From NCBI GenBank assembly GCA_049663345.1, contig JBATDG010000059.1:98870-162869 (forward strand): a DNA stretch of 64,000 nucleotides, in the 5' to 3' direction. Under the pieces are notes generated by a model. It was not told the origin of the DNA. It saw nothing but the letters and a program-made list of their open reading frames with translations, and made no database searches. This document shows positions 7,612 through 16,224 of the stretch, piece after piece (within the stretch, counting starts at the first letter, position 1; each line of letters starts with the position of its first letter). This DNA comes from SZUA-365 sp049663345 (lineage in GTDB: Bacteria > Bacteroidota > Ignavibacteria > SZUA-365). The position numbers and the translations under genes were made by a program.

Positions 7612-9059
7612 CGAATGACTACGCTGCGCACCTGGATGCTCTCTCCGCCAATAACCCGCAAAAAATACTGTCCGGGCTGAAGGGAGGGGATTGAAAGTGA
7701 AATATGCTGTGTGCCAGCAGGTTCGTAGGCGGAATGCATAGTGCGGAGCTCGCGCCCGAGCACGTCGCAAAGGGTGATGGAGAGGACAGCCGCATTCGGC
7801 AGATCAACGGACAGCGAAATATGGTCAGCGGCCGGGTTTGGCCAGATGGGATCGACTTGGAAACCACGGGCGGCCAACGGGACGGGATTCCCGGTCGAAA
7901 GGAGGTGAGCGAAAAAGAACTCCAGAGCATCGTCAATATGCGCCCGCCAGCTTCCCCAACTATGGCCTTCGTTGAATTCGTGGAATAAGACGTTGTAGCC
8001 TTTCGTCTGAAGCATGGGTACAAACGCTTTTACAAGGGGAATAAGGACCTCAATATCGTAAAGCCCCAGATCCAGGTAGAGACGGAGCGGCAGGACAGGA
8101 CCGCTGCTGAAAGCGTTGGAAATCGGTGTGATGATGTTGCTTGACTGGGCGCCTACGCAGCCGAAAACTTCCGGATGCTTCATGGCGATGTACAGGGCAA
8201 TGTTTCCGCCGTTGGCATTGCCGAGCATGGCGCGGGCGGCAGGATTCATGAGGGTGCGATAGCTGGAGTCGACCCGCCGCATCACAGTGTTGACGATAAA
8301 ATCAGTGAACAGATCGATCTGATTGCCTGCGTATTCCTGTGTGCGGTCCAGTGACGGTACGAATACGCCTATGCATGGGGGAATGCGCTGCTCATAGATC
8401 AAGTTATCCAGCACAACATCTGCGCTTCCGAGTGAGAGATAATCCGATCCGTTATGGAATAGCACAACCGGGTAACGTGCATTTCCGCTGTCATAACCGG
8501 GCGGGAGGTATATGTGCACAGGCCTGGTGTTGCTCAAGGCTGTACTGGAGAATATCGTATCGATAAGAGTCCCAGTAGGAATTCCCGCGTGGCGAAGGAT
8601 CTCATCCGGCTGAATATAATCGGGCATTCGCAATTCCGAACTCGGACCAGAGCCTCCGGAGATCGAATATGGATTTCGCGGGTCAAGCATCCAGTTGCCA
8701 TCGACAACCAATTTGTAGTCTATTCTTGAATCCGGAGCGAAGCTCGCGCCGCGGTACCAGAGATTAGTGGTCGATAGCCGCTGCAAAGGCGATTGCGTCT
8801 CGCTCCAGCTGTTCATGTCTCCTGCAACGGAGGCTTCGAATGCAGATCCTTGATAGAAGAACCATACTGTGGAGTCATTTTCTGAATACGGATATCCGGG
8901 AACCGTCGTCAGCATGCTGTCTACCATGTACTGGCGGCGCTGCTCGGGTGCGGAGCTAACCCTGGCTACGAAATCCGTGAACGCCTGCGCACGTCCTTCG
9001 CAGGTGAGCAGGCAAAAAAAGGTTAGAGAAGCAAAAAATATTAGTAGGACGCGTTTCAT
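7608..9059 (-). CDS. T9SS-exported esterase-like protein lacking the nucleophile serine
   Basis: 483 residues from the ATG at 9059, which opens a signal peptide (KRVLLIFFASLTFFCLL, cleavage near GRAQA). Residues 60-140 look like an E-set/CBM48-type beta-sandwich (VWFFYQGSAFEASVAGDMNSW, YKLVVDGNW). Residues 165-390 have the enterochelin-esterase/esterase-D alpha/beta-hydrolase fold (RPVHIYLPPGYDSG, FVPSLDRTQEY, GHSWGSWR). The nucleophile elbow, normally GxSxGG, reads GNANGG, with Ala at residue 282 (codon GCC, complement of 8214-8216), while the catalytic His segment GHSWGSWR is intact. The last 80 or so residues (PIWPNPAADHISLSV to VIR) form a type IX secretion sorting domain, so the protein is probably exported and attached to the cell surface. 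It may be a pseudoenzyme binding a siderophore-like or polysaccharide ligand. Confidence 0.85.
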   Translation of the reverse strand: MKRVLLIFFASLTFFCLLTCEGRAQAFTDFVARVSSAPEQRRQYMVDSMLTTVPGYPYSENDSTVWFFYQGSAFEASVAGDMNSWSETQSPLQRLSTTNLWYRGASFAPDSRIDYKLVVDGNWMLDPRNPYSISGGSGPSSELRMPDYIQPDEILRHAGIPTGTLIDTIFSSTALSNTRPVHIYLPPGYDSGNARYPVVLFHNGSDYLSLGSADVVLDNLIYEQRIPPCIGVFVPSLDRTQEYAGNQIDLFTDFIVNTVMRRVDSSYRTLMNPAARAMLGNANGGNIALYIAMKHPEVFGCVGAQSSNIITPISNAFSSGPVLPLRLYLDLGLYDIEVLIPLVKAFVPMLQTKGYNVLFHEFNEGHSWGSWRAHIDDALEFFFAHLLSTGNPVPLAARGFQVDPIWPNPAADHISLSVDLPNAAVLSITLCDVLGRELRTMHSAYEPAGTQHISLSIPSLQPGQYFLRVIGGESIQVRSVVIR

Positions 9060-9186
9060 ATACTGCGCTTTATGGGACAATTCAATTTTCTGTTGTTCCG
9101 TTGTTCGGTAATGCTGCTGTCGCTTCCGTCGCTGCTGCTGCGTTGTGTGAGTAAAATAATACCTTCCCAGTCATGAGACGAACCGA

Positions 9187-9930
9187 TTAACTGCGGGGTT
9201 TTCTCACGATCGTACGGATGGAATTCTGCTTGCTATCCTTCAGACGTATTCTTTCAATTGTCGCTTCACTATGCAATTCACGCAGAGCATCGCGTGCGAT
9301 CCAGTGTGCGGAGCGCGAGCTTCTGGCAGTTAACTCCTCGGCCAGTGCGATAGCGTCACGATGAAGCGCCAGATTGCGCTTCCCAATTTGCCGTATTGAC
9401 CAATTTACTGCCTTCTTAACAAAATTTCTATCATCATCAGCCTTATCAGTAATAAGCGGAAAGAAGGAACGGAAATCGTCGTCTCCCAGCGTCTTGCTAT
9501 GCACCGCAAGTGCTGCCATCATCGCGAAAGCAGCGCGGCGGACAAATTCCTCTTTCCGCTCTGCCCACTCCCTCACTTTTTCCACGGCAAACGGCGTATG
9601 GATGAATAGATTGCTGCAGCACTGGTCGGTGATGTCCCAGGAATTAAAATCCTTTACCCAGGAATCCATCTGCTCCGCTGTTACCTTCTTTGCTTCATCA
9701 GTAAACACTGCAAGCAGTCTCGCCTCATGCCAGCCGCTCGCCCACAGTGCAAGAGCACGCTCGTGATTTCGCCCCAGCAGCTTTCCCATTGAGCGGAGTG
9801 GAGGAATGGACATACCGAACGCCCGCTCTGTGTTTATACCGAAGCGCGCCATTCCTGCACGATTAATCTCGTTTGACTGCGAACGGAGCTCGGCGATAAT
9901 CTCCGCCACATCATCCTGACTGTTTTTCAT
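9187..9930 (-). CDS. DNA alkylation repair protein, AlkD-like HEAT-repeat family
   Basis: 247 residues from the ATG at 9930; an extension to 10005 would cover the operator region and is disfavoured. The sequence is almost wholly helical, with the pattern of the AlkD/AlkC family: FGINTERAFGMSIPPLRSMGK near the N-terminus, ALALWASGWHEARLLAVF, the FNSWDITDQCCSNLF segment, and RNFVKKAVNWSIRQIGKRN near the C-terminus. These HEAT-like glycosylases remove bulky or charged alkylated bases such as 3-methyl and 7-methyl purines without base flipping. The gene is transcribed divergently from the MarR gene, and the 107 bp between their starts hold two palindromes, so both may be under the same regulator. 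Confidence 0.85.
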   Translation of the reverse strand: MKNSQDDVAEIIAELRSQSNEINRAGMARFGINTERAFGMSIPPLRSMGKLLGRNHERALALWASGWHEARLLAVFTDEAKKVTAEQMDSWVKDFNSWDITDQCCSNLFIHTPFAVEKVREWAERKEEFVRRAAFAMMAALAVHSKTLGDDDFRSFFPLITDKADDDRNFVKKAVNWSIRQIGKRNLALHRDAIALAEELTARSSRSAHWIARDALRELHSEATIERIRLKDSKQNSIRTIVRKPRS

Positions 9931-9960
9931 TCTTAAATATAGGTGAAGCTCATCCCAAGA

Positions 9961-10030
9961 TTCAACATTGAATACATTTGCTTTATGCTCGGCTCCGTAA
10001 TACATTCAACCAAATAAATTCAAGTTTGAA
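9961..10030. promoter_or_regulatory. Candidate MarR operators: two TTCAA-N2-TTGAA palindromes
   Basis: TTCAACATTGAA at 9961-9972 and TTCAAGTTTGAA at 10019-10030 share the form TTCAA-N2-TTGAA, 58 bp centre to centre. An extra half-site TTCAA lies at 10005-10009. The right palindrome ends 7 bases before the MarR start codon, and the left one lies 31 bp upstream of the divergent AlkD-like gene. Paired inverted repeats in a divergent promoter are the usual layout of MarR-family autoregulation. No unambiguous -35/-10 pair was assigned. Confidence 0.6.
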
Positions 10031-10037
10031 ATATATT

Positions 10038-10490
10038 ATGCACGCAGCAACAAATTACGGAACGAAAGCGGATCGGGCGTTGGGTATGTGGGTGAAGCTC
10101 GCAAGAGCCTACGCGGTATTCAACAAGGTGTCGACGCATGACATCAGACGCCATGGATTGACGCAGCCGCAGTTCGGCGCGATTGAATGCCTTTTTCATC
10201 GTGGATCGATGACGATCGGCGAGCTCTCCAGGAAGATGCTGGTCAGCGGAGGCAACATGACCTGCGTGATCGATAACCTGGAGAAAGACGGATTAGTGCA
10301 GCGAATTCATTCGGGCGAGGATCGCCGTTCGGTGATCGTCGAGCTCACGGTCAAAGGGAGGGAAATCACTGACCGCATTTTCCCACAGCACGTCAGAGTA
10401 ATCGAAGACGCCGCCTCTGTACTAACGGAGGCAGAGCAGAGCGAACTGGCGCGTCTGCTGAAGAAGCTTGGCACAGGGATATCTGCCTAG
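10038..10490 (+). CDS. MarR-family transcriptional regulator
   Basis: 150 residues from the ATG at 10038. A winged helix-turn-helix fold is visible: LTQPQFGAIECLFHRGSMTIGELSRKM (helices 2-3), SGGNMTCVIDNLEKDGLVQR (recognition helix region) and the wing SGEDRRSVIVELTVKGRE with the conserved DxRS...LTxxG signature. Flanking helices for dimerisation are present. MarR proteins are dimeric repressors released by small ligands or oxidation. The intergenic region upstream contains two TTCAA-N2-TTGAA palindromes, so autoregulation is likely. The lutABC genes start 80 bases downstream in the same direction, which makes them the most obvious additional targets. No Cys in the DNA-binding helices argues for an OhrR-like redox switch. 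Confidence 0.93.
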   Translation: MHAATNYGTKADRALGMWVKLARAYAVFNKVSTHDIRRHGLTQPQFGAIECLFHRGSMTIGELSRKMLVSGGNMTCVIDNLEKDGLVQRIHSGEDRRSVIVELTVKGREITDRIFPQHVRVIEDAASVLTEAEQSELARLLKKLGTGISA

Positions 10491-10569
10491 TTGAAACACT
10501 GCCTTCGGCATTTGCTGTTTTTGTAGTAAGTTTGAGGACAATCTGCTGTTGACCCACGAAGGTTTTCGC

Positions 10570-11295
10570 GTGAAGGTCTCTCTCTTTATTCCTTGTCTTA
10601 CCGATCAATTATATCCCGCTTCCGGGATGAACATGCTGCGTGTACTCGAGCGGCTGGGACTCGACGTAGCTTATAATCCTGCACAGACCTGTTGCGGTCA
10701 GCCTGCGTTCAACACGGGCTATCATCATGAGAGCCGCGTGCTGGCGCAAAAATTTCTCGACATCTTCGATCGCGACGGCTCGGAATATATCGTGGCACCG
10801 TCCGGCTCCTGCACCACCATGGTTGCGGAGTTCTACGGAAAGCAGCTCATCCTGCCGGATGCCTATATGAAGAAAGCCGAGCGGGTGCGGGGTAGGATCC
10901 ATGAATTCACCAGCTTCCTGGTCGACGTACTCGGGGTTACGGATGTCGGCGCGAGCTTCGCTGGAAGCGTAACAGTACACGATTCCTGTCACGCATTGCG
11001 TGAATTGCATATCAAGCGGCAACCGAGAGCACTGCTCTCAGCAGTCAGCGGACTCGAACTCGTGGAAATGGACGCGGCAGAAGTCTGTTGCGGATTCGGG
11101 GGAACGTTCGCCGTGAAATTCGACGAAGTGTCCGCAGCCATGGCTGAAGAAAAAGTGGAGTCGATCGAGCGCAGCGGAGCGCAATTCGTGACGGGTGTGG
11201 ATTCAAGCTGCCTGATGCAGATCGACGGAATGCTCCGCCGAAAAGGCAGCAGCGTGCGTGCGGTGCATATCGCCGATATTCTGGGAGGGAAGTGA
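10570..11295 (+). CDS. lutA: Lactate utilization protein LutA (CCG-domain Fe-S protein)
   Basis: 241 residues, starting at a GTG (10570) with a GAAGG ribosome binding site 7 bases upstream. The resulting N-terminus, KVSLFIPCLTDQLYP, matches where LutA/YkgE proteins begin; the upstream TTG at 10549 is less likely. Two CCG domains are seen: TCCGQPAFNTG (about residue 40) and DSCHALRE with VCCGFGGTFAVK (about residue 172), which bind an iron-sulfur centre as in heterodisulfide reductase subunit B and glycolate oxidase GlcF. With LutB and LutC it forms a cytoplasmic L-lactate dehydrogenase complex converting lactate to pyruvate. It is the first gene of lutABC, downstream of the MarR regulator. 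Confidence 0.92.
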   Translation: MKVSLFIPCLTDQLYPASGMNMLRVLERLGLDVAYNPAQTCCGQPAFNTGYHHESRVLAQKFLDIFDRDGSEYIVAPSGSCTTMVAEFYGKQLILPDAYMKKAERVRGRIHEFTSFLVDVLGVTDVGASFAGSVTVHDSCHALRELHIKRQPRALLSAVSGLELVEMDAAEVCCGFGGTFAVKFDEVSAAMAEEKVESIERSGAQFVTGVDSSCLMQIDGMLRRKGSSVRAVHIADILGGK

Positions 11296-11371
11296 TGCGG
11301 CGAAACCGGACATTCAATAATAAAATTCAAGGAATTCGCTGCGCTGGAATGAGTACTCCGGGAGGCGGCGC

Positions 11372-12796
11372 ATGACGCGGTTTTCTGTTCCTATCGAACC
11401 CGAAAATATCAAGCTGCTGATTGCCGAACGAATCAACGATCCGCAGCTGCGCGGCAATCTCGCCAGGGCGACAAAAACCTCTCTGGTCAAGCGCAGCGAT
11501 GTCGTGGCGGATTATCCGGATTGGGAAGCCATGCGTGACGCCGCACATGATATCAAGCGGCATGTGATGGAGAATGTGGGCGGGTATCTCGCACAATTTG
11601 AGGCGAAGGCTCTCGCAGCCGGCACACATGTGCATTTCGCCGCTGATGCCAAGGATGCGGCGGAAATGATCTGTGAGATTGCTTCCAGGCACGGGCGCCG
11701 GGTGGCGGTGAAGAGCAAGTCGATGACCGGTGAGGAAATCGACATCACGCATGCACTCGAGCGAGCCGGACTCGAAGCCATCGAAACCGATCTCGGCGAA
11801 TACATTATTCAGCTCGCTGGCGAACCACCTTCTCATATCACTGCTCCGGCGCTGCATAAATCGCGCGGGGAAATCGGACGGCTGTTCGCCGAGAAGCTCG
11901 GCATCGAATATAGCGACGATCCGGAGCATTTGACCAAGGTCGCACGCCGGATTCTTCGCGAAGATTTCCTGCGCGCGGATGTCGGAGTGTCCGGTGTGAA
12001 TTTCGCCATCGCGGAAACAGGCAGCATCTGCATTGTCGAAAATGAAGGGAATGCGCGTCTGAGCACCACGATGCCGAAGGTGCATATCGCGGTCATGGGC
12101 TTCGAAAAACTGCTGCCGGATTTTGAGAGTTTCTCGCTTTTTCTCAACATGCTCGGCCGCAGCGCAACCGGACAGCGGATAACCTGCTATACTTCAATTC
12201 TAAACGGTCCCCGACGTGATGGCGAGCATGACGGTCCGGAAGAACTGCATATCGTAGTGCTCGACAACGGACGCACACGCATGCTGGCCGATCCGCAGCT
12301 GCGAGATGCGCTCTTCTGCATTCGCTGCGGAGCATGTCTGAATGTCTGTCCCGTGTATCAGAAGATAGGCGGACACGGCTATGGATCAATTTATCCCGGA
12401 CCTATCGGAAGCGTCATCACTCCGATCTTCCGCGGGGATGAGCGTGCCGCGGGATTACCCTTCGCCAGTTCGCTCTGCGGGGCCTGTTCCGAAATTTGTC
12501 CGGTGCGCATTGACCTGCATCACATGCTGCTGACATGGCGCGAGCGAATTTCAGCGAAGCGCAAGGGGAAGCTCCCTGAACGCATCGCCATGCGCATGTT
12601 TCAAATTGCTGCCTCGCACGCCTCGCTCTTCGATTTCAGCGGCCGCCTCTTCCGAATATTTGCACCTTTGCTGCGAGACCATGAAGACGGTATGAACATG
12701 CCGGTATGGGGGAAGACCCGCTCGTTTCCAGCTGCGCCGGGAAAAGCCTTCAAGCAACTGTGGAAGGAAAAGAATGAAGGGGAGGACACTAAATGA
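11372..12796 (+). CDS. lutB: Lactate utilization iron-sulfur protein LutB
   Basis: 474 residues, the normal length. The N-terminal two thirds is a LUD domain (VAVKSKSMTGEEIDITHALE, GVNFAIAETGSICIVENEGN), and the C-terminal part has two 4Fe-4S ferredoxin clusters: CIRCGACLNVCPV (near residue 316) and CGACSEICPV (near residue 369). A C-terminal helical tail contains W-K-rich segments typical of LutB. It passes electrons between the lactate-oxidising partners and the quinone pool. The 76-base gap to lutA and 34-base gap to lutC fit an operon; a GGAGG sits about 10 bases before the start. Confidence 0.95.
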   Translation: MTRFSVPIEPENIKLLIAERINDPQLRGNLARATKTSLVKRSDVVADYPDWEAMRDAAHDIKRHVMENVGGYLAQFEAKALAAGTHVHFAADAKDAAEMICEIASRHGRRVAVKSKSMTGEEIDITHALERAGLEAIETDLGEYIIQLAGEPPSHITAPALHKSRGEIGRLFAEKLGIEYSDDPEHLTKVARRILREDFLRADVGVSGVNFAIAETGSICIVENEGNARLSTTMPKVHIAVMGFEKLLPDFESFSLFLNMLGRSATGQRITCYTSILNGPRRDGEHDGPEELHIVVLDNGRTRMLADPQLRDALFCIRCGACLNVCPVYQKIGGHGYGSIYPGPIGSVITPIFRGDERAAGLPFASSLCGACSEICPVRIDLHHMLLTWRERISAKRKGKLPERIAMRMFQIAASHASLFDFSGRLFRIFAPLLRDHEDGMNMPVWGKTRSFPAAPGKAFKQLWKEKNEGEDTK

Positions 12797-12830
12797 AATT
12801 GCCGAAATCGCATAAGCGTGGGAAAACTGA

Positions 12831-13535
12831 ATGAATGCGCGCGAGAAGCTTTTTGCTGCACTTCGTGGGAAGAAATCCGGTGAAGAGACCGGCAGCGCTT
12901 CCATATCGACGGAGCTGAGCGCGATTCATACGCGGCTCGAAAATCTCGATTATGGACGACAGGACGGCGGCGTTGATCGGTTCCTTGCCCGGGCGAAAGC
13001 GGCCGGGTCGCAGGTGTTTCGCTGTGCAACGGCAGTGGAAGCGGTGTCCTTACTGGTCAATCATGTTGGCTCCGGCAAACGTTGTGTGCTGACGGAGGAT
13101 GCACTGCTTTCGAGCATGTCTCTCCGGGCAGCGCTGGCCGGCAGCGGTTGTGATCTGTCATCGGTGACAGATGCCGCGATGACCAGGGACAACATCGGCG
13201 CGCGCCGCCTGTATGCCGGCAGCGACTTCGGGATCAGCGTCGCGCTCGCCGGTTTGGCGGACTCCGGTGCAGTTGTCATTTCTTCCAGCCAAAAAGAGAG
13301 CCGCTCAGTATCTTTGCTTCCGATCGAGCATGTCGCCTTGCTGCCGGCTTCCCGCATTCTGCCTTCGCTGCTTCAGGCGGCGCCGATGATCCGGGAACTT
13401 CAGCAGGTAAGTGGAAGCAGTGCCGTGACTATTGTTGGCGGCCCGAGCAAGACCGCCGACATCGAAAAAGTACTTGTGACAGGCGTGCACGGTCCGGCGG
13501 CGCTGACCATCATCGTGATCGACGATCCGGATTGA
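12831..13535 (+). CDS. lutC: Lactate utilization protein LutC (LUD domain)
   Basis: 234 residues, comparable to LutC/YkgG. The single LUD domain shows the family landmarks: CVLTEDALLSS, the segment GSDFGISVALAGLADSGAVVIS (central GIS..G.A.TGT-like motif with TGT changed to SGA), SLLPIEHVALLPASRILPS and the C-terminal GPSKTADIEKVLVTGVHGP, which is strongly conserved. It is the third subunit of the LutABC lactate oxidation complex. The N-terminal 60 residues are variable, as usual. Confidence 0.9.
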   Translation: MNAREKLFAALRGKKSGEETGSASISTELSAIHTRLENLDYGRQDGGVDRFLARAKAAGSQVFRCATAVEAVSLLVNHVGSGKRCVLTEDALLSSMSLRAALAGSGCDLSSVTDAAMTRDNIGARRLYAGSDFGISVALAGLADSGAVVISSSQKESRSVSLLPIEHVALLPASRILPSLLQAAPMIRELQQVSGSSAVTIVGGPSKTADIEKVLVTGVHGPAALTIIVIDDPD

Positions 13536-13639
13536 GTCCGGGGCTGTCCGGCAGCCTGAATAATAGCGCAGCCGCATCGGTACGATTCCATAATTTTATA
13601 GTGAACCATCGAAACACCTTACATCTTTCAGAGGATCTC

Positions 13640-14173
13640 ATGAACGAACTCGTATTGAGACTGCTTCCGGAAATCAATGAAATCAAGGATGAAACCCTCC
13701 GCGGCAAGGTCGTGGCCTGCTGGCAGGAGGCTATCGAATTCCGCGGCTGGACCGAGGATCTTCTCCGCAGCATTCCTTTTACACTCCTTGCGGAGAATGT
13801 TACGATCGCCTTTATCGATCACGTGCGAGCCGTCTGCCTGATGTGCATCGCTTGTGATGAAGTGCTCGACAGGATACACGGCGAGAAGAAAACGCCAATC
13901 AATCGCGACAATCTCATCGCCGGCGCCATGCTGGCAGACGTTGGCAAATTGCTGGAGTTCGAGATCATCAACGGAGAAGCGGTTAAGTCCGACTACGGAA
14001 AACACCTCCGTCATCCGTTCAGCGGCGTTGGTCTCGCATTCAAACACGGCCTCTCCTCCGAAGTCATGCACATCATCGCCACTCATTCGAAAGAAGGCGC
14101 TGGCGAGAAACGTCTCCCGGAGAGCATCGTGTTCCATCACGCGGACTTCATCGATTTCGAACTCGTCAAATAA
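13640..14173 (+). CDS. HD-domain-like phosphohydrolase with a degenerate HD motif
   Basis: 177 residues from the ATG at 13640, preceded by AGAGGA. A longer open frame back to 13532 overlaps lutC and has no ribosome binding site. The order of metal-ligand positions of HD phosphohydrolases can be followed (IDHVRAVC, MLADVGKLLEF, HPFSGVGLAFKHGL, HIIATHSKEG), but the defining His-Asp pair reads Ala99-Asp100 (LADVGK where LHDIGK is usual). Metal binding and hydrolysis may thus be altered. Similar small HD proteins sit beside the aconitase-superfamily gene here, 37 bases upstream of it, suggesting joint expression. The substrate is unknown. Confidence 0.75.
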   Translation: MNELVLRLLPEINEIKDETLRGKVVACWQEAIEFRGWTEDLLRSIPFTLLAENVTIAFIDHVRAVCLMCIACDEVLDRIHGEKKTPINRDNLIAGAMLADVGKLLEFEIINGEAVKSDYGKHLRHPFSGVGLAFKHGLSSEVMHIIATHSKEGAGEKRLPESIVFHHADFIDFELVK

Positions 14174-14210
14174 TCACCGCCGGCTCAGCCGGGGATGCAA
14201 GGAACGAAAA

Positions 14211-16184
14211 ATGGCACAGAATCTCATCGAGAAAATTGCGCAAAAGTACGCTGTGGGACTCATCGAAGGGCATGAAGTTCATAGCGGCGACTACATTTAC
14301 ATTCAACCAGCACATGTCATGACGCATGACAACACCGGCGCCGTAATTCCAAAATTCAAAAGCATCGGCGCCACACGCATCGCAAATCAACGGCAGGTGG
14401 TCAATACACTCGATCACAACGTCCAGGATTCCAGCGAAAAAAATCTTGAGAAATATCGGAAGATCGAAGATTTCGCCCGCTCGATGGGAGTGGATTTTTA
14501 TCCCGCGGGACGAGGCATCGGCCATCAGATCATGTGCGAGGAAGGCTACGCCTGGCCCGGCACGATGGTAGTGGCCTCGGACAGCCACAGCAATATGTAC
14601 GGCGGCCTCGGCTGCCTCGGTACGCCGATTGTCCGCACCGATGCCGCTGCGATCTGGGCAACAGGCCGCACGTGGTGGAAGGTCCCGCCCGTCGCACGCG
14701 TGACGCTCATCGGTGCGCTGCTTCCCGGCGTTACCGGCAAAGACGTCATCATTACCCTTTGCGGACTCTTCAACAACGACGAAGTGCTCAATCACGCAAT
14801 TGAATTTTGCGGCGAAGGACTCACAGCGCTCAGCATCGATCAACGCCTGACTATCGCAAACATGACTACAGAGTGGGGCGCGCTTGCAGGCGTGTTCCCA
14901 GTCGACGGCGTGACGCTGCAGTGGCTGCACGACCGGGCGGCCTTCGTCGCGGCACGCGGACTCGAAGGCGTTCCGTCCGACGCGGATGCCGATGGAATGC
15001 ATCCCCGCATGAACGCCAACCGTATCGCAGCTCTTGAACAGAGCATCCCGATCGCCGAAGACGGCGCCTACTATGCAAAAGAAATCACGCTCGATCTGGC
15101 TAGTGTGCGTCCCTACGTTTCCGGACCGAATCATGTGAAGAACATGACCTCGGTCGCCGAAATGCAGCAGCAAAAACTGAAGATCGACAAAGCCTACCTG
15201 CTATCCTGCGTCAACAGCCGGGTCGAAGATCTTGCCGAAGCTGCGGCAGTCGTGCGTGGAAAATCCGTCGCCGCCGGTGTGGAATTCTACATCGCCGCCG
15301 CCTCCAGCGAGGTTCAGTACGAAAGCGAGAAACGCGGGGACTGGCAGGCGCTGCTCGACTCAGGCGCGATTGCGCTGCCGCCCGGTTGTGGTCCCTGCAT
15401 CGGACTTGGTACAGGCCTGCTCGAAGCGGGACAGGTCGGCATATCCGCAACAAACCGGAATTTCAAAGGACGCATGGGTGATCCAACAGCGCTCGCGTAT
15501 CTGGCTTCACCTGCAGTAGTCGCGGCTTCCGCGATCGCCGGATATATCGACATGCCTATGACCTACTCTGAGACGGCACCGTCAGGAGCGTTCTCGGTAA
15601 TGACGAAAGAGGAAACGGAACGCAGCGAAAATGTGATCGTTGAGGGCTTCCCTGAAATAGTGGAAGGCGAACTCCTTTTCTGCCATCAGGACAACCTCAA
15701 TACGGATGGGATTTATCCCGGGAAGTACACATACAACGATGATTTCACCGCAGCGCAACAGGCTGAAGTCGCAATGGAGAATTACGATCCCGCGTGGCAG
15801 CAGCTTGCGAAGAGCGGGGACATTCTGGTTGGCGGCTTCAACTTTGGAACAGGCAGTTCCCGCGAACAAGCGGCTACAGCGCTCAAGCACCGGGGCATCC
15901 GTATGGTGATTGCCGGGTCGTTGAGCGAAACCTACGCGAGGAACGCGATCAATAACGGCTTCCTCGTCATCGAGGCGCCGGCTTTGGCAACCGAGCTCAA
16001 ACAGCAGTTTGGTTCGGAGGCGCTGACAAAACGTACTGGTGTGAATGCCTCTGTAGATTTTCGCCGATCAGAGATTACAGTCGATGGAAAGAAATTCGCG
16101 ATCGATCCTGTGGGGCCTGCAGCTCAGGAGCTGATCCTTCTCGGAGGTCTTGAGGCCTGGGTGAGTGCGAATATTTCGTCCTGA
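14211..16184 (+). CDS. Aconitase-superfamily hydratase, Lys4-like homoaconitase type
   Basis: 657 residues in one chain, large plus swivelling small domain. Start at the ATG 14211 (GGAACG upstream). Motifs: DSHSNMYGGLGCLGTP, AAIWATGRTWWKVPP and NMTTEWGALAGVFPVD in the substrate domain; 4Fe-4S ligands Cys333 (SCVNSR), Cys393 and Cys396 (PGCGPCIG); swivel-domain GFNFGTGSSREQAATALKHRG and SLSETYARNAINNGF. The TWW and NMTTEWGAL segments recall fungal mitochondrial homoaconitase (Lys4) rather than citrate aconitases of the usual 750-900 residue kinds. Candidate reactions are homocitrate/homoisocitrate, citrate/isocitrate, or 2-methylaconitate/2-methylisocitrate interconversion. The PrpD-like gene downstream favours the last or a general aconitase role; the name does not decide it. 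No other aconitase is in the window. Confidence 0.9.
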   Translation: MAQNLIEKIAQKYAVGLIEGHEVHSGDYIYIQPAHVMTHDNTGAVIPKFKSIGATRIANQRQVVNTLDHNVQDSSEKNLEKYRKIEDFARSMGVDFYPAGRGIGHQIMCEEGYAWPGTMVVASDSHSNMYGGLGCLGTPIVRTDAAAIWATGRTWWKVPPVARVTLIGALLPGVTGKDVIITLCGLFNNDEVLNHAIEFCGEGLTALSIDQRLTIANMTTEWGALAGVFPVDGVTLQWLHDRAAFVAARGLEGVPSDADADGMHPRMNANRIAALEQSIPIAEDGAYYAKEITLDLASVRPYVSGPNHVKNMTSVAEMQQQKLKIDKAYLLSCVNSRVEDLAEAAAVVRGKSVAAGVEFYIAAASSEVQYESEKRGDWQALLDSGAIALPPGCGPCIGLGTGLLEAGQVGISATNRNFKGRMGDPTALAYLASPAVVAASAIAGYIDMPMTYSETAPSGAFSVMTKEETERSENVIVEGFPEIVEGELLFCHQDNLNTDGIYPGKYTYNDDFTAAQQAEVAMENYDPAWQQLAKSGDILVGGFNFGTGSSREQAATALKHRGIRMVIAGSLSETYARNAINNGFLVIEAPALATELKQQFGSEALTKRTGVNASVDFRRSEITVDGKKFAIDPVGPAAQELILLGGLEAWVSANISS

Positions 16185-16224
16185 CGAAATCACTGCTATT
16201 TCAATACGCATACAAGGAAGACAA

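Noticed and set aside
14166..15173. 335-codon minus-strand frame over the homoaconitase gene
   Set aside because: Antisense shadow of a well-conserved enzyme; composition rich in Cys, His and Arg with no motif.
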